A stretch of DNA of 64,000 nt from Clytia hemisphaerica (GCA_902728285.1 CACVBU010000391.1:434001-498000); one strand, 5' to 3'; numbered from the stretch's first letter, positions 10,878-22,623 are shown. Notes: a model not told the origin generated them from the sequence alone. Numbers and translations are program-made.

Positions 10878-11040
10878 TTTTGTGACAGAGACGGGCTAGC
10901 TTTTGAATTTTCCAGATTCCTGAGTATAGCTAAATCGAGCACTTTTATACCGCGCGTCCTCGATTTTGTGCGGGTCAGAACTCCGGGTTGTTCCAAATCG
11001 TTTCAACAGACACTCTGTCGTCCCCTTAATTAAGTGTAGA
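10878..11040. repeat. Right arm of the LINE-split inverted-repeat element
   Basis: Reverse-complement counterpart of 6238-6420: it reads GCGCGTCCTCGATTTTGTGC, then AATCGTTTCAACAGACACTC and TGTCGTCCCC. Divergence between the arms is substantial, so the host element is older than the LINE inside it. Confidence 0.6.
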
Positions 11041-11094
11041 TTAGATTTAGAGTAACTATTCGTATTTTTAGGACGCTTTTGGATCCGGGGGGGG

Positions 11095-11395
11095 CAGTGG
11101 GTTTACCAACTGACGGTATGTGCGGCGAAAAAATTGGCTTTTAGAATCGCACCCCTTACAGTGCAGAAAAAAATCGGTGAAATTCATACCCTTACAGTGC
11201 ATTTTTTCAAATTTTAAACTCTTTTAGAGCAAACAAAATCAACATTTTCGAGCAGATTTGCTGAAATTTGCACCCTTACAGCGCATTTATCAAAAGTCCA
11301 CCTTTACAGTGCATTTCTGATATTTTGAAAAACATACCCTCTTAACCGCCACACATACCCGTCGGTCAATTTGCCTGACTGCCTCCCCCCCCGGG
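11095..11395. mobile_element. G-run-capped non-autonomous element with 8-bp TSD
   Basis: It begins CCGGGGGGGGCAG and ends with the inverted counterpart CTGCCTCCCCCCCCCGGG. An exact 8-bp target duplication TTTTGGAT flanks it (11087-11094 and 11096-... to 11103). Subterminal inverted blocks ACTGACGGTATGTGCGGC and GCCACACATACCCGTCGGTC agree. The interior repeats CTTACAGTGCA several times. Same family as 57120-57463. Confidence 0.85.
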
Positions 11396-13094
11396 TTTTG
11401 GATATAGCTTATCACTAATATTCCCCGTGGTGTATGTGCTATGTAGTGCGATCACATGAACTCCATCTTTTCTTTCATCTTTCTTTTGAAATAGTATTGT
11501 TGGTTAAGATGACGGAGGACTCGAGAATATAACCATGTGCCACATCTGACTCTAGGCTCTATTTTCATTACCATGTGTTTAAATGTTGGCATCTTTTTTG
11601 AATCCAATGTTTCTATTTGTGTCTTCTTCTCGGTTACGCATGTTTATCGAGCGTACGAGATTGTCAACCCATCCAACATATGTGGTAACTCAGTTATAAC
11701 AGTTCCTATTAGCCAATCCTAAACTTTGGTTCTCAACGGAATTGATTAAGGGTTAATCCACACCAAGAGAGAGGAAAGCATATTACTGTTTAACAAGGTG
11801 TACGATATGACAATGTTTACACAAGTGATATCCTTCTAAAATGAAGCGGGAAGACCATGCGGTACCACAAATAATGTAAGTGTTTCCGCATTTATAAAAG
11901 AGGGAGAAATCTTTTCGGACCATTTCCAATTGTACCGCGCGTGAAATTTAAATATCTGATTCATTGGTGTCATGGGAATCGAATGTTTTGGTAATAGTTT
12001 GGTTCACTTGATAGACTGGAGTTGCGAATCATGGAATAAAGTAATATAGTTGTTATATGATATCAGATATCGAAACCATGGAAAAAGTACATTCTCAGTG
12101 GATTTTCACTGAGGCTTGGCGGTTCTTATTTAACTTCTTAACTTCTGTTCTTATCTTGTTCTCATGATTTTACAGCAAGTATTGTGGCATTTTAGATTTC
12201 GTAGCCTATTTACACCTCTTCGACTCTCAATTTTTGCTAAAAGTTGAATCATTCCAGGCTTAGCATTGTACGTAACTTGTGTTTATTTTCGGTATTTTGT
12301 TCTTATGAGCCTCATTGTTCTTATGAAATCTTTCTTATAAATAAATTTCTTATTGAGCCTCTCGTAGGATACCTATTCCTACGGCACGGCACTGCTTTCT
12401 TGGACACTAAAAAGGTAGATTTCGTTTCGAACTGTCAAAATTCATGGAATGGGAACATTGTTTTTGACCTTTTTGACAGAGAGTCGTACCAGGTTGCAAT
12501 AACATCAATCATCTGATTCAGACATATATTTGCAGGTTTTCAAAACAAAAATCTTCATGATAAATTGGATCTTATAAGCTCTTGAAGTTAGATTTTGTGA
12601 GCTTTGCTTGTAGGTGAACAGCTTGAAAGTTTGGAGAAAAGTCAGATTGTGGAACTCTTTTTGAATGATTTGCCCGATCAAAAGTTATAGAATTTATTAT
12701 GGTAATCTTTTTTGCATTTTTTAAGTGTATGATTTTAGTTAAAAGACCTAATGGTTAGAGAGGAATCTTCAAATCTTTCCCGGGCAAGAAAACAGTTACT
12801 TTATTGTCCATCCAAGAGGTTTGACTCTAGTCTCTTCAGGACTTTTAACTCAATGGTGCGAGTCTTTAACTCGCAGGATGATCCATGTTTCTGTTAGAGA
12901 GACTTAGCAACCATTGCCAAGATTATGACCGTAGGACCAGAAGCAGAACATCTTGATAGTATATTACACATTTTGTAGAACAACGCACAGAGACATAGGC
13001 AAGTTCCACAAAAGTGTACTAGAGAATTTGTGTAGTAGAGCAGATTTTTATTACATTGTAGTTATTTATTCACATTATAAAAAGATAACTACTG
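11396..13094. other. Intergenic, no gene recognised
   Basis: AT-rich sequence with only short unconvincing open frames; no domain, splice-framed exon or bounded element seen. Confidence 0.4.
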
Positions 13095-13393
13095 TACCCC
13101 CTGTGTCACAGACCCGCTGGGACCCCAGCCCGCTGGAAAATTTGGCGAGAATTTGGTCCCTGTTAGGAAAATACCCGGGAATTTCATCCCCACTGGAAAA
13201 TTGACTTTGATTTCATCCCCATCCGAAAATCAATGTTTAAAAACTGCACTTCAAAACCATCCCCACTGGATTTTTTTACCTTAGAACAATAGAATTTTGA
13301 TCACCTCACTTCATCCTCACTTGAATTTTGATAGAAATTTTTATCCCCACTGAGGAAAAGTTTCAACCGGAGCTGTGAGACAGGGGTGTTACT
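13095..13393. mobile_element. CCCCACTGG-type MITE, near-complete copy
   Basis: It starts CCCCTGTGTCACAGACC and ends GCTGTGAGACAGGGG, inverted copies of each other. The interior repeats CATCCCCACTGG-like words. Other copies or fragments: 16545-16790, 18585-18690, 20650-20780 (reverse), 23010-23320 (reverse, rearranged), 25820-26107, 61461-61600, 63880-64000. One of the most frequent repeats in the window. Non-coding. Confidence 0.7.
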
Positions 13394-13538
13394 GTGTCAT
13401 ACCATACTGTAAAGTTCGTCTAAGATTATCCCTTTGAAATGATCGTCCGACCCCTGTATGGAAATGGAATGACCCAATAACTAAGCTTGTTCTGAATAGC
13501 AAGATTTTGTTTCCGTTTTACTTGGACTGCTGGATATA

Positions 13539-13718
13539 CAGTTGACTCTCTCTAATTCGATCTTCAAGGGACCAATAATTTTCTTCGAAAAAGAGAAAGA
13601 TTCGAAATACGTACATAAAATATTTTATACTAATTTCTAGCTGAGGGGACCAATATTTTAATTCAAACTATATAGAAAGATTCGAATAGTAGTGGTTCGA
13701 ATTAGAGATAGTTGACTG
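13539..13718. mobile_element. TA-flanked pogo/mariner-like MITE
   Basis: The ends are CAGTTGACTCTCTCTAATTC and the inverted GAATTAGAGATAGTTGACTG, each flanked by TA (13537-13538, 13719-13720). TA duplication and CAGT termini fit the Tc1/mariner-pogo superfamily. A sister copy is at 46877-47050, and a right end ends at 57021. Confidence 0.75.
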
Positions 13719-14091
13719 TATTTGTAAACTTTGCTGATGCATTTCCAATGTTACAGAAAATGGGAAACTGCAATCCCCACCGTAATATTTGGCACTAAAG
13801 GGGAATTCCCTCAGATTTGAAAACTGCAAGTGATTTTTAAGTGCTTTAAAGTACGGTTGGAAAGTAGAGTTTTAACTCTGAGTTTTAACATGAGACTTAA
13901 CACTTAGGACCTTAGGATCTCAAGATCTAAAAGCTCAAAAATGTTCCAATGGGGCTGAGAATATAGCCTGGAAGCCACTTAACCCCTACCAAATCGAAAA
14001 ATCCGATGAATCAAAGTGGAAGTACTGAAACAGCGATTCTCGCCCGATCTTTAAATTCTGAAGTACGTTAAAATACCTGAAAGTGCCAATA

Positions 14092-14316
14092 CCTTAAGGG
14101 AACTTATATTGGCGGGAACTAATTTGACGAGCCGCGGCAAAAATACTGAAAATTTTTAATTTTGGCGAGAACTTATTTTGGCGATTTATGATTTTTTTTA
14201 ATTTCGGCGGGAACTAATTTTGGCGAATGACAGCGTAAATGTGTTCCTATCTATTCTATGTCTAAATTCGCCAAATTCGCAAAAATTAGTTCCTGCAAAA
14301 ATAAGTTCCCTTAAGG
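14092..14316. mobile_element. TA-flanked MITE with CCTTAAGGGAACTTAT ends
   Basis: The left end CCTTAAGGGAACTTAT and right end ATAAGTTCCCTTAAGG are inverted repeats, flanked by TA on both sides. The interior has repeated GGCGGGAACTAATTTTGGCG words. Non-coding. Confidence 0.75.
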
Positions 14317-14766
14317 TATAATTCGGCGCCAATTGTGTGTAATTTACTAGCCTATTTACTAACCTATCAAACAACATGATTCATCTTACGACATTTTAAA
14401 TACTCGAGCAATTAAATCATATTTTATTGATGGCAATTTAATGATCCCGCATAGCAATTAAACGATGAAAAGAGACAAACTAAATTATACTCATCATTCC
14501 AAATTGTTGAAATTGCATTTTATTCGAAACTTTGTGTGGGTTTGTGCAGTATTTATTGATATGCAGAATCTTGTTAACTTGGTGGCACGTGGCTTTATGA
14601 AGGCGTGTATTAGAGAACCCTGCATACAGTGATATATTACTTGATTTTGGTTTGGAATTGCAAAGCAAAAATATTTGATATGAAATTTTCTTTGGCATAA
14701 TTTTGATTTAGAACTTTTTCAATAACATGTGGGCGTTGTTTCGAATGTTTTGTGTATTATTCCTTC

Positions 14767-14864
14767 CCCAGCTGGCACACAACGTTGTTTCAACGTTCAT
14801 CTAATGTTCACAACGTCCATATAACGTTAGATAAACGTTGAAACAACGTTGTGTGCCAGCTGGG
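14767..14864. mobile_element. 98-bp AACGTT palindromic MITE
   Basis: CCCAGCTGGCACACAACGTT at the left is matched by its reverse complement at the right, and the pairing extends about 30 bp per arm, so the element is nearly one hairpin. A longer relative is at 24218-24325, and a half copy sits at 36461-36492 beside a splice site of gene A. Confidence 0.85.
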
Positions 14865-15001
14865 TCCTGTTAAACTGGTGAGGAAGGAAATCAGATCATT
14901 CTCGCTAAACTTAAAGTTGTGGTTCAAACTTTAGCTAACTTCCGTCCACCGGAAAATTTACGCGGAATAGAAACAAAAAAATAAAAGTGCAGAATTCTAT
15001 G

Positions 15002-15500
15002 TAGCCTGGATATCCAGACCGTAAACTCTTTTACCATCTAGTTTTTTTTAATATTTTGTCTCTGGTTTACGGTCCGTCCCAACTAACTCGTCTGCAGGGA
15101 TATTTGTCCCTGCATATGTGAGTGCATCTAATTGGTTAAAACGCGCCCAGTCAATTTAATAAAAATATGGATATTGTAAAGATTAAACAAATGAAAATGA
15201 AAACACAGGTTCATTGGCTAAACAAAACGACTAATGGAAAGGAGCCTTTATGAATGTGGCTGACGTTTGGATGTAGTTTAAAGTAGCTTTGAAAGACTTT
15301 TGAGTTTGTAAAAGAGGTTTTATGGTGTGTCTGCATGGGTTTCCAAAGTTGAGATTCTGTAAACAAGGGTTTACTCACAGACTGTGTCATTCAAACTGTA
15401 CCAGACTTTTTTTAGTTGCACCATACTCTAAAATTTTAGAACTTTGTATTTTGAGGTAAAAGTTTTTTTACTGAAATTTTAAGTCTGGATACCCAGGCTA
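15002..15500. mobile_element. Non-autonomous element with TAGCCTGGATATCCAGAC ends
   Basis: The left end reads TAGCCTGGATATCCAGAC and the right end is its reverse complement with one change. The left 140 bp recurs at 63172-63310 (GTTTACnGTC and CCTGCATATGTGAGTGCA blocks). No coding frame. Confidence 0.65.
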
Positions 15501-15686
15501 AATTGAAACTAGATATTTTCCTTATCAGACAGACACTTAAGTTTTAAACTTTATTGTTATGACTTTTTCGGACTTCGTGTCTTGTTTTTTGAAACGCAAC
15601 GAAATTTAATTTACGCATTGAAGTTGTCAGACAGTTGTAATCTTATTTCTGTCAGTTTCGCATCGAAAGGATTATATAATCACGGG

Positions 15687-16296
15687 CAGTAGCGGCCTGG
15701 CTTAATTTTCTTGGTGGTGCAAACTATGAAATTGGCGCCCCTGATATTTTTGTCCTTATTTGCGCCCTATACCATTAAGTGAAACTATTAAACTGGTAAG
15801 AGCAGTGACTGGTTGAAAGTAACGCCCGGAATCTCTGAGTAAACAAAGTTTTATTTATACGTTCGAAAGTTAGCAAGAATAAGGGTTCTTTGTAATTCTG
15901 GCGCCGCAGGCAAAAAAATTTGGTGTAAAAAGGTCAAAAGTTAGTCCGCATAAGACCACAAAAACCACAGCGAGCAGTTTCAATCTCTCATTTTGGGGGT
16001 GAGCATCCTCTTTAACCCCTGGTGGATACAAAACACTTCTCTTGCTTTGACTTTTCGCAATTCAATGTTGATAGTAGTTTTGAAAAATTCGTAAAATAAA
16101 ACGAAGCGCCGCAGGCGTGAAAAAAATTTACATCGCACTTATAGAAGGCGCTAAAAACGAGTCAAAGGGCGCAAAATCGCCCAACCAAACATCAAAAGAA
16201 TTTTTGGCGCCCCCTTGAAAAGCTTTTTTGGCGCCCCTCTCAGGTCTTTCTGGGTGGTGCACTGCACACCCTGCACCCCCTGCCAGGCCGCCACTG
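15687..16296. mobile_element. Non-autonomous hAT-type transposon, 610 bp
   Basis: A perfect 8-bp target duplication ATCACGGG flanks the element (15679-15686 and 16297-16304). Terminal inverted repeats are CAGTAGCGGCCTGGC and GCCAGGCCGCCACTG, one mismatch apart. Eight-bp duplications and CAGTGGCGG-type ends are typical of the hAT superfamily. No transposase is encoded; a short open frame on the minus strand (about 16128-16382) is probably fortuitous. It must be mobilised by an enzyme from elsewhere. Confidence 0.88.
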
Positions 16297-16544
16297 ATCA
16301 CGGGGAGTACAGTTAGTCCTGACACATACCACCTGGAGACACATTCACACCCTAAATCTCTCTCTTGGAAATTTGAATCCATGGCATATGTATGTAAATC
16401 ATTTTATAAAACATTCTCTTAGGTTAGAATCAAGTCTGATAATCAAGGCAGGTGTGTGAATGAAAAAAAGAGAATTTGGTAAGAAATGTAAATTGAATCA
16501 AGAATATATGAACGTAGTTACGGTAAGACCTTTGATGTAAACAC

Positions 16545-16790
16545 ACCCATGTCACTTGATGGGATCCCCGTCCTACTGAAAAATTCGATCGCGGAGATTT
16601 GGCCAAAATTTTGTCTCCGATGGATGAATACCCTATAATTTCAACCCCACTAGAAAATTGACTTTGTTTTTATCCCCATTTAAAATTCAATTAAAAAAAT
16701 CGAACCGTCCAACTGGAATTTTGACCTGAGAACAGTAGATTTCCTTTCACCCTGACTGTGGGAAGAAATTCCACCGGGGCAGGAGTGTAG
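16545..16790. mobile_element. CCCCACTGG-type MITE, decayed copy
   Basis: Shares the CCCACTAGAAAATTGACTTTG and TTTTGACCTGAGAACAGTAG regions with the copy at 13095, but both ends are degraded. Confidence 0.6.
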
Positions 16791-17570
16791 GATTTGAAAC
16801 AGGTAATAGATTATCGTATATACGAATCTTCCAAAAAGTTTGCTCAGCTTTCAAACATGCAAAAGTCGCACAAATATTTCATCGTACAACAATAAAGCCG
16901 CTTCTGAAATAAATTTTGAAAAAGCTAGCCGGCACAATGACGTGACTTTTCTTTGCAAGGTTTTTTCCAAGGTTTTTCACGTTTATGACTGTTACCAGGA
17001 GAATCTGAACTATTTCAAACTATTTCCGATTGCAAGAATATTTTTCAATTTTTTTTTAACATTTTACTTCAGCTAATATTGAAGTTTTCCGTATGTGAAA
17101 GTGATGTCCATAGCATAAATAGACAAGAAGTTGTTCTTTCTTTTTCATTTTCGATATTTCATCGTTTTTGTTATCAAAATGATATCTCACTCCCGATAAT
17201 CTTTCCAACAAGCACAAAATCACCCCTTAATACATAAGTTGCAAAATCAAAGTCTGAAGACAAATCATGCTTTTACTCGAAATTTTTATGCGCTTGTTAC
17301 ATGACATTTATTTCTGATTGGTTCGAAATTATTGACACTAATAAAGTTATCAGCTGTAAGTTGTAAAGCAAGTAACATGGGAGTAAAATCACGTGAACTT
17401 TTTCGAGTAATCACATGTTTTGACTGTTCTGATATAATTTTGCAACCCGTGTATTCAAATTCTATCAAAAGTTATTGAGTTTTGAAAAAACACTGCCAGC
17501 TAATTTGAAATAGACTTCAGTTCAGTCAAATACAGCCTCTCACATTTCACGTTTCACTAAGTTATGAAGT

Positions 17571-17822
17571 TACACGCTTTATTATAAGAACATCAAAAAT
17601 GTTTGAAGTCTTCAGATGTTCTTGACTTTTTGAGTTTCAAGCCTAAAAATGTTCTTAACATGTTCTTATTTTCGCCATTTTTTGAGTATCTTTGTCCATT
17701 TTCCTAAGAAATTGGGTGTTTTAGAGTCTACAAAGCCTTAATATGTTCTTAACTTGTTTTTAACATTTTGGTCATCGAAGCTTTATGTTCTTATATAGTT
17801 TTTTCTTATAAAAAAATGTGTA
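17571..17822. mobile_element. TA-flanked TATAAGAAC MITE
   Basis: The left end is TACACGCTTTATTATAAGAA and the right end CTTATAAAAAAATGTGTA is its inverted version; TA is the likely duplication. The interior repeats ATGTTCTTAAC words. Sister copies: 40346-40596 and 48839-49084, with decayed copies near 17956-18235, 42337-42420, 43196-43260 and 61005-61215. Confidence 0.75.
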
Positions 17823-18584
17823 TTCGAATGACAGGTACAAGAAATACGATTATGAAACAAATCCCAGCCTTATATACTATTCAATTCCTCAATCGTTCAT
17901 TTGAAATGTGCAATATATCTTGTTAAGCGATTAAATTTCTACTAATAAATCTCATACGTGCTTTTTTTATAAGACAAAGTAAAGAGTACATTTTGACTGA
18001 TTTTTGGCCGTTCCTAATGTAAATATTCGTGATTTTCAACTTTAAATGTTCTAAAGATGCTTACTTATTGACTTATTGACTCGAGAAGGGCTTAAAATCC
18101 CTTTAGAAACTAAATAATTTTTTTTAGCCTTTTCTGATATAATTTAAGACTGGGATTGTTCTTAATTTGTTCTTAGGATTTGGCCAATATCGAGTCTCGT
18201 GTTTTTATGAAATTGTTCTTACAAAAAAAAGCACAGATTTAATTGAAATGACCTCCATGTCATATCCATGCTATAAACACAAAGATGAAGGGTGTTAAGG
18301 CTTGGGGACACGAGAAGTTTTTTTTCGCGTTGGTGCAATGCAACATGCTCCATCTCACCAACACAATAAAAAAGTGTGTCCCATGGTTTCTTTTTTTGTT
18401 TCATAGGACAAAAAGTGAAGGGAAATACCCAAAAGACACTCTGATTTTGTCCCAGGAATACAAGTGAGATTTCACTTTTATAGAATACAAGTGAGATTTC
18501 ACTTTTATAGAATAAACAAAATTTTCTTTGGGTATCTCCCTGAGAGACTAAATGAGAATCCCCTTCTTTTGTTTTCGCAGACCC

Positions 18585-18690
18585 AGTTGTGAAAAATTAG
18601 GTCGTGATTTCGTCCCTGGTGGGGAAATACCTTACAATTTTACCCCCCTATGCTGGAAAAAAATTCCACCTGGGCTGTGAGACAGGGCTT
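18585..18690. mobile_element. CCCCACTGG-type MITE, internally deleted
   Basis: Has CGCAGACCCAGTTGTGAAAA at one side and GGCTGTGAGACAGGGC at the other, with most of the interior missing. Confidence 0.5.
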
Positions 18691-19011
18691 GTACTTCCTG
18701 ATAAAGAAAGGTAAAATGATAAATTTTATCCCTGCTGTATCACTGAAGCAATAACCCTTAAAGCTGTAACTGTATGACTTTATCATCTGTTTGCAAAGAA
18801 CCCGATCTGTATTTTATTGGAAAAAGATCCTTGAAAGGCTACTGGAAATACTGCCCCCTTTTTTCCTATATTTACAAAGCCCCTCCCTCCACTTCAAAAA
18901 ACTCTAAACCTGGCACAAAGCGTCAAAACAATGACCCCATAACGTTAAATGTACGTTGAAAAGACGCTTTGGACAGGGTTAGATGATATAAATGATTACA
19001 GTTAGCAAACT

Positions 19012-19180
19012 TATGTATTTACACTTTTGAGAGTGGCGGAGTGACTGAAGCAATTTTGAAAAACCTGAAGTTTTGACACACAAAATCGAAGTGCTCATTT
19101 ACCGTCGTCCTCAGTCAATCAGGATGATATAGACAAACTAGAACCTTACCGTTTCCGTTGCTGAAAAACACAGATACATA
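19012..19180. repeat. Solo arm of the 6238/11040 inverted-repeat family
   Basis: Contains GGAGTGACTGAAGCAATTTT, ACAAAATCGAAGTGC, TTTACCGTCGTCCTCAG and CCGTTTCCGTTGCTGAAAAA in the same order as 6238-6420. No partner arm nearby. Confidence 0.6.
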
Positions 19181-19193
19181 AAAGTGAGGTTAA

Positions 19194-19903
19194 GGGCTCT
19201 GACCATAGTCAGAAAATTGATTTTAGTTTCTGAACATAAAAGTTATGTTTTAGATTCTTTAATATTTTTAACAAAGAATCGCCTTTATGAATTGCTCTTT
19301 AATCAAACCCCTTAAGAGTAATTAAAAACTTATTTGCAAAAATGACGTTATGAACTTTAAAAAGACGTTGCATTATGTTGCATCACCTTCTTTTATAAAA
19401 AGTGCTAAGTTTTAATGGGTAATTAACCTTTTTGTTTCGAACTTTTTTCAAACTGTCCGCAAAGAATTGAACTATTTTAAATTTTGCGGAAAATTTTTCT
19501 AAAAAGATGTGTCAAAAGTTATGACTGTTTTTTTAAGCAAAATTCAGATTAAAAATTGATGAAACACCACTATTTTGAAGATTTTGAGACAAAGAAGCAT
19601 TTACAAAAATTTTCCGCAAAAATTTTTATTGTTCGGTAAAAGATACACCATCTACTGCGAAAACTTTTTCAAAATGTTTTTTCTTCGCCGAAACTAAGCT
19701 CTTCAAAGTTGAAATACTCTTCCTCGCAAAAGTCTTCATTTTCTTCTTCATCAAATTTTTTCAATGCAATGTTTAAATTTTCAGATTCAAGAATAGTTGG
19801 CCTAACAGAAAATGTATAACATGCCATAGTTTTGTTGATGTAACCAGTCAGAAAACACATTTTAAACACGGCAATTATGAAAAATTCACTATGGTCAGAG
19901 CCC
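19194..19903. mobile_element. TTAA-flanked element with 16-bp perfect TIRs
   Basis: GGGCTCTGACCATAGT at the left and its exact reverse complement at the right are each flanked by TTAA (19190-19193, 19904-19907). TTAA duplication is the mark of piggyBac-type transposition, but canonical piggyBac ends begin CCC, so assignment stays tentative. The interior is AT-rich with further inverted blocks. A 66-codon minus-strand frame at 19669-19869 encodes a very acidic C-terminal half (runs such as FDEEENEDFCEEE); it resembles no transposase I know. Confidence 0.75.
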
Positions 19904-20430
19904 TTAAGTATACCGGGATAATCACGACGACGGACGAAAATCGTAATAGACTAGTGGAAATACGAAATTTGATTGGTTGAAACTCACTAACCTGTTAAAT
20001 TTTCGTTCGTCGTCATGATTTTGCCGATTTACTCAACCTCACTAAAGTCGCTAGTTTTAGAACTCAAAATATAGAAAAGTCAAACTATCTACAGTATAAA
20101 ATTTCCGCTTGAGGCTGTATCAAACCAGACAACGTCCGCAAAACGCTGTGCGAAAGCCCCTCCTCCGCTGTGAGGATTCAGAATCTCTTTATTAATAAAT
20201 CCTTAGTGGAATTCTCTGAAGTTATGATCTTGTAATTAATTCACGTTTTTTTGACAAATCGAAATTTTGATGATGGGATGGTGATGCATGTTTGAAGGTA
20301 ACTGAGTATGCTGGAGTATGCAACATAATGTTCAGTTTTACGTGTGAAGAATTTGTTGTAACGTTTATGTTGGAGCTAAACCTAAATATATTGTTGATAC
20401 CGTAACCTTGTGCAATGCCGACACATACCG

Positions 20431-20567
20431 TGTCTAATTCCGCCATAGCAACTATCTGGTCTTTAAAATGTTCATAGATAAAACCTCCTGAATAAGCTGT
20501 TTCAAAAAATCTCTAACCACTCGTAACTACTTTGCAGACCAGATAGTTGCTATGGCGGAATTAGACA
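20431..20567. mobile_element. Hairpin with perfect 32-bp inverted repeat
   Basis: TGTCTAATTCCGCCATAGCA and the following 12 bases at 20431-20462 are matched exactly by the reverse complement ending at 20567, with a 73-bp loop. Perfect arms imply either recent insertion or selection. No target duplication seen. Confidence 0.75.
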
Positions 20568-21158
20568 AGATATCTCAACATTACACGAAGCTACGGTAAT
20601 ACGATGGTTTATCAGACTAGCTGGATTTACAAACATTCAGGAGGTTTAACACCCCTGTCTCAGTACTTCGATAAAATCTTTTACCACAGCGGGGATAAAA
20701 ATTTCTATCAAAAACCCAATATTGTTAGAAAATCTATTTTTCCCAGCTAAAAAAGTCCAGTTTGGATGTTTCCGGGGTGCAGTTTCTTTCCATTGAATTT
20801 CATTATGAATATAATAAAAGCAGTTTACACCATGGATATCCAGGCTAACACAATTAACATGGCCATTTATAAGATGGATGGTTTACTTCAAAGCTCCATC
20901 TAGCTGTTCTGTTGAAAAATATATATTTTAATTTTCCACTTCGAGTACAAGAGTGAGGATCTGTTGAAATCTATCTAGTACCAGTTGACTGTCTCTTTAA
21001 CTCGAATGTCTCCTTAACTCGAACAAGCTTTCTCAGTAAAAAAAGCCCTGTAAACCTTACTACATTATCTCGAAATTTCCAAAACTTGAAGAACAAATTT
21101 GTGTTCCTTGTGCGCATTCGACTTATGGAGACTCCACTGTTCAACGTTATACGGGAAA
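20568..21158. other. Intergenic with repeat fragments only
   Basis: Holds a reverse, decayed CCCCACTGG-type fragment (about 20650-20780) and a TTAACTCGAA-type mariner-like fragment near 20985-21030. No gene recognised. Confidence 0.4.
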
Positions 21159-21327
21159 ATTCATGATATGCACCATTGTAATGTCTTCCACAGCCGATTG
21201 GTTGAAAGTGACGTATTGATTTCACGTCAATTACGACCAATCAGCTGTTTTGGATCCGTGATATTATGTCAGAAGACATATTGCAAATTATGTCAGAAGA
21301 CATATTGCAATGGGTCATATCATGAAT
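21159..21327. mobile_element. Foldback element with ATTCATGATATG ends
   Basis: The left end ATTCATGATATGCACCATTG is repeated inverted at the right (CATATCATGAAT). A near-perfect direct repeat ATTATGTCAGAAGACATATT lies inside. Relatives at 48019-48131 and, partially, 43490-43590. Confidence 0.65.
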
Positions 21328-22331
21328 ATTGACGACTGTATCTACACTTTTAAGGAGGGCGGAGTAACTAAGCTGCTTGCATCATCTAACGTATACAATT
21401 GAAATCATGATTCTTATACTACCTACCTTTGTAGAGGTATGTGGTTCAAACTACACGGAGTGACTGAAACGATTTTGAGCAACCTGCAGTTCTTGCTCAC
21501 TCAAAGATAGTAAAAGTTCCGATTTATTGTCATCTTCAGCAGTTCATAGGCCATCTCACAGTCAAAATGGATCATGGGTAATCAGGACTGACTTCGGCTA
21601 CATACCGGCTTGCTGTTGGCTAGACGCGATAATCTTCAACATTTTTCAAAACTTCAGACCAATAGTAAGTCGTCATTAGTGCGCAATGGTCCTGATACCC
21701 AATACACTTTGCAAATGTGAAATGGCCTATTCAATCTGGGTTTTAAAAAAATCGAACACATCAGTTTCCATCGCAGAAAACAGAGATAAACAGAGATAAA
21801 CGGACTTGCTTTTACAGAGCTTTATGAAATGCACTTTAAAATTTTTCCAAAACAAAAATAAAGTACGTGAGACATGTTGAAACATCCCATTTTGAAAATA
21901 TTATTACGTTTAACAAAAACCACAATCTATCGAAAAAGGCTGACTCGTTATTGTAAGTCTGTTAATACATGACACGCGAAATTGTCCTAATGTTTTGTAA
22001 ATACTGCAGACTGTAGATTATCTAATAACAAATTTTCAGGATCGGTTAGTATGATGATGTCAGATGAGATGGAGTTTTTATAAGATACTTTAATAATTGG
22101 TCATTTGAAGTAATAGAAATGACGGGTTCTTTAGAAAAAAGAAGTGTGAGTTCTCTTTTTTCATGATGTGGAAACCATGCTAGTGTTATGAGAATACTTC
22201 TCGGGATAGTGGTATAGAACTCTTACTCAGGGGTTTTGGTTTGTTTCTGGTAGGCTGGCAATTTCTAAAATCTAGGCCGGCGAATTCTTAGCATGCGCAG
22301 TGTATTGATTAGCGTAAATAAGTACTTGAGG

Positions 22332-22623
22332 CCCGGGGGGGGGTACTAGGGTTGCGAGCTGACGGGGGGTGCCGCCCGACTTTCGAACTTTGGACCCTTA
22401 CCGGGACTGAAAATGAGAAAACAAAGGGAAAAATTTGACCAATTTTGACCAAATTTCGATCTTTCAGGGGGTAAAAAGTTAAAATTTTCCTATTTTTCCG
22501 ACCCTTAGTGGGACTGAAATTTGATTTTCTGATTTTTCCGACCCTTAGCGGGACTTTGGAAGTCCAGAAAAGGTACCCACATACCGTACCCTCCATTTGC
22601 CTAAATACCCTCCCCCCCCCGGG
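22332..22623. mobile_element. G-run-capped element with 8-bp TSD ACTTGAGG
   Basis: Begins CCCGGGGGGGGG and ends CCCCCCCCCCGGG, with ACTTGAGG repeated exactly at 22324-22331 and 22624-22631. The interior has CCGACCCTTAGnGGGACT repeats, different from the 11095 element, so this is a separate family with the same end design. The long minus-strand open frame across it is not considered a gene. Confidence 0.85.

Noticed and set aside
16128-16382. Minus-strand frame of 84 codons
   Set aside because: It crosses the right end of the hAT-type element into flanking DNA and has no transposase motif.
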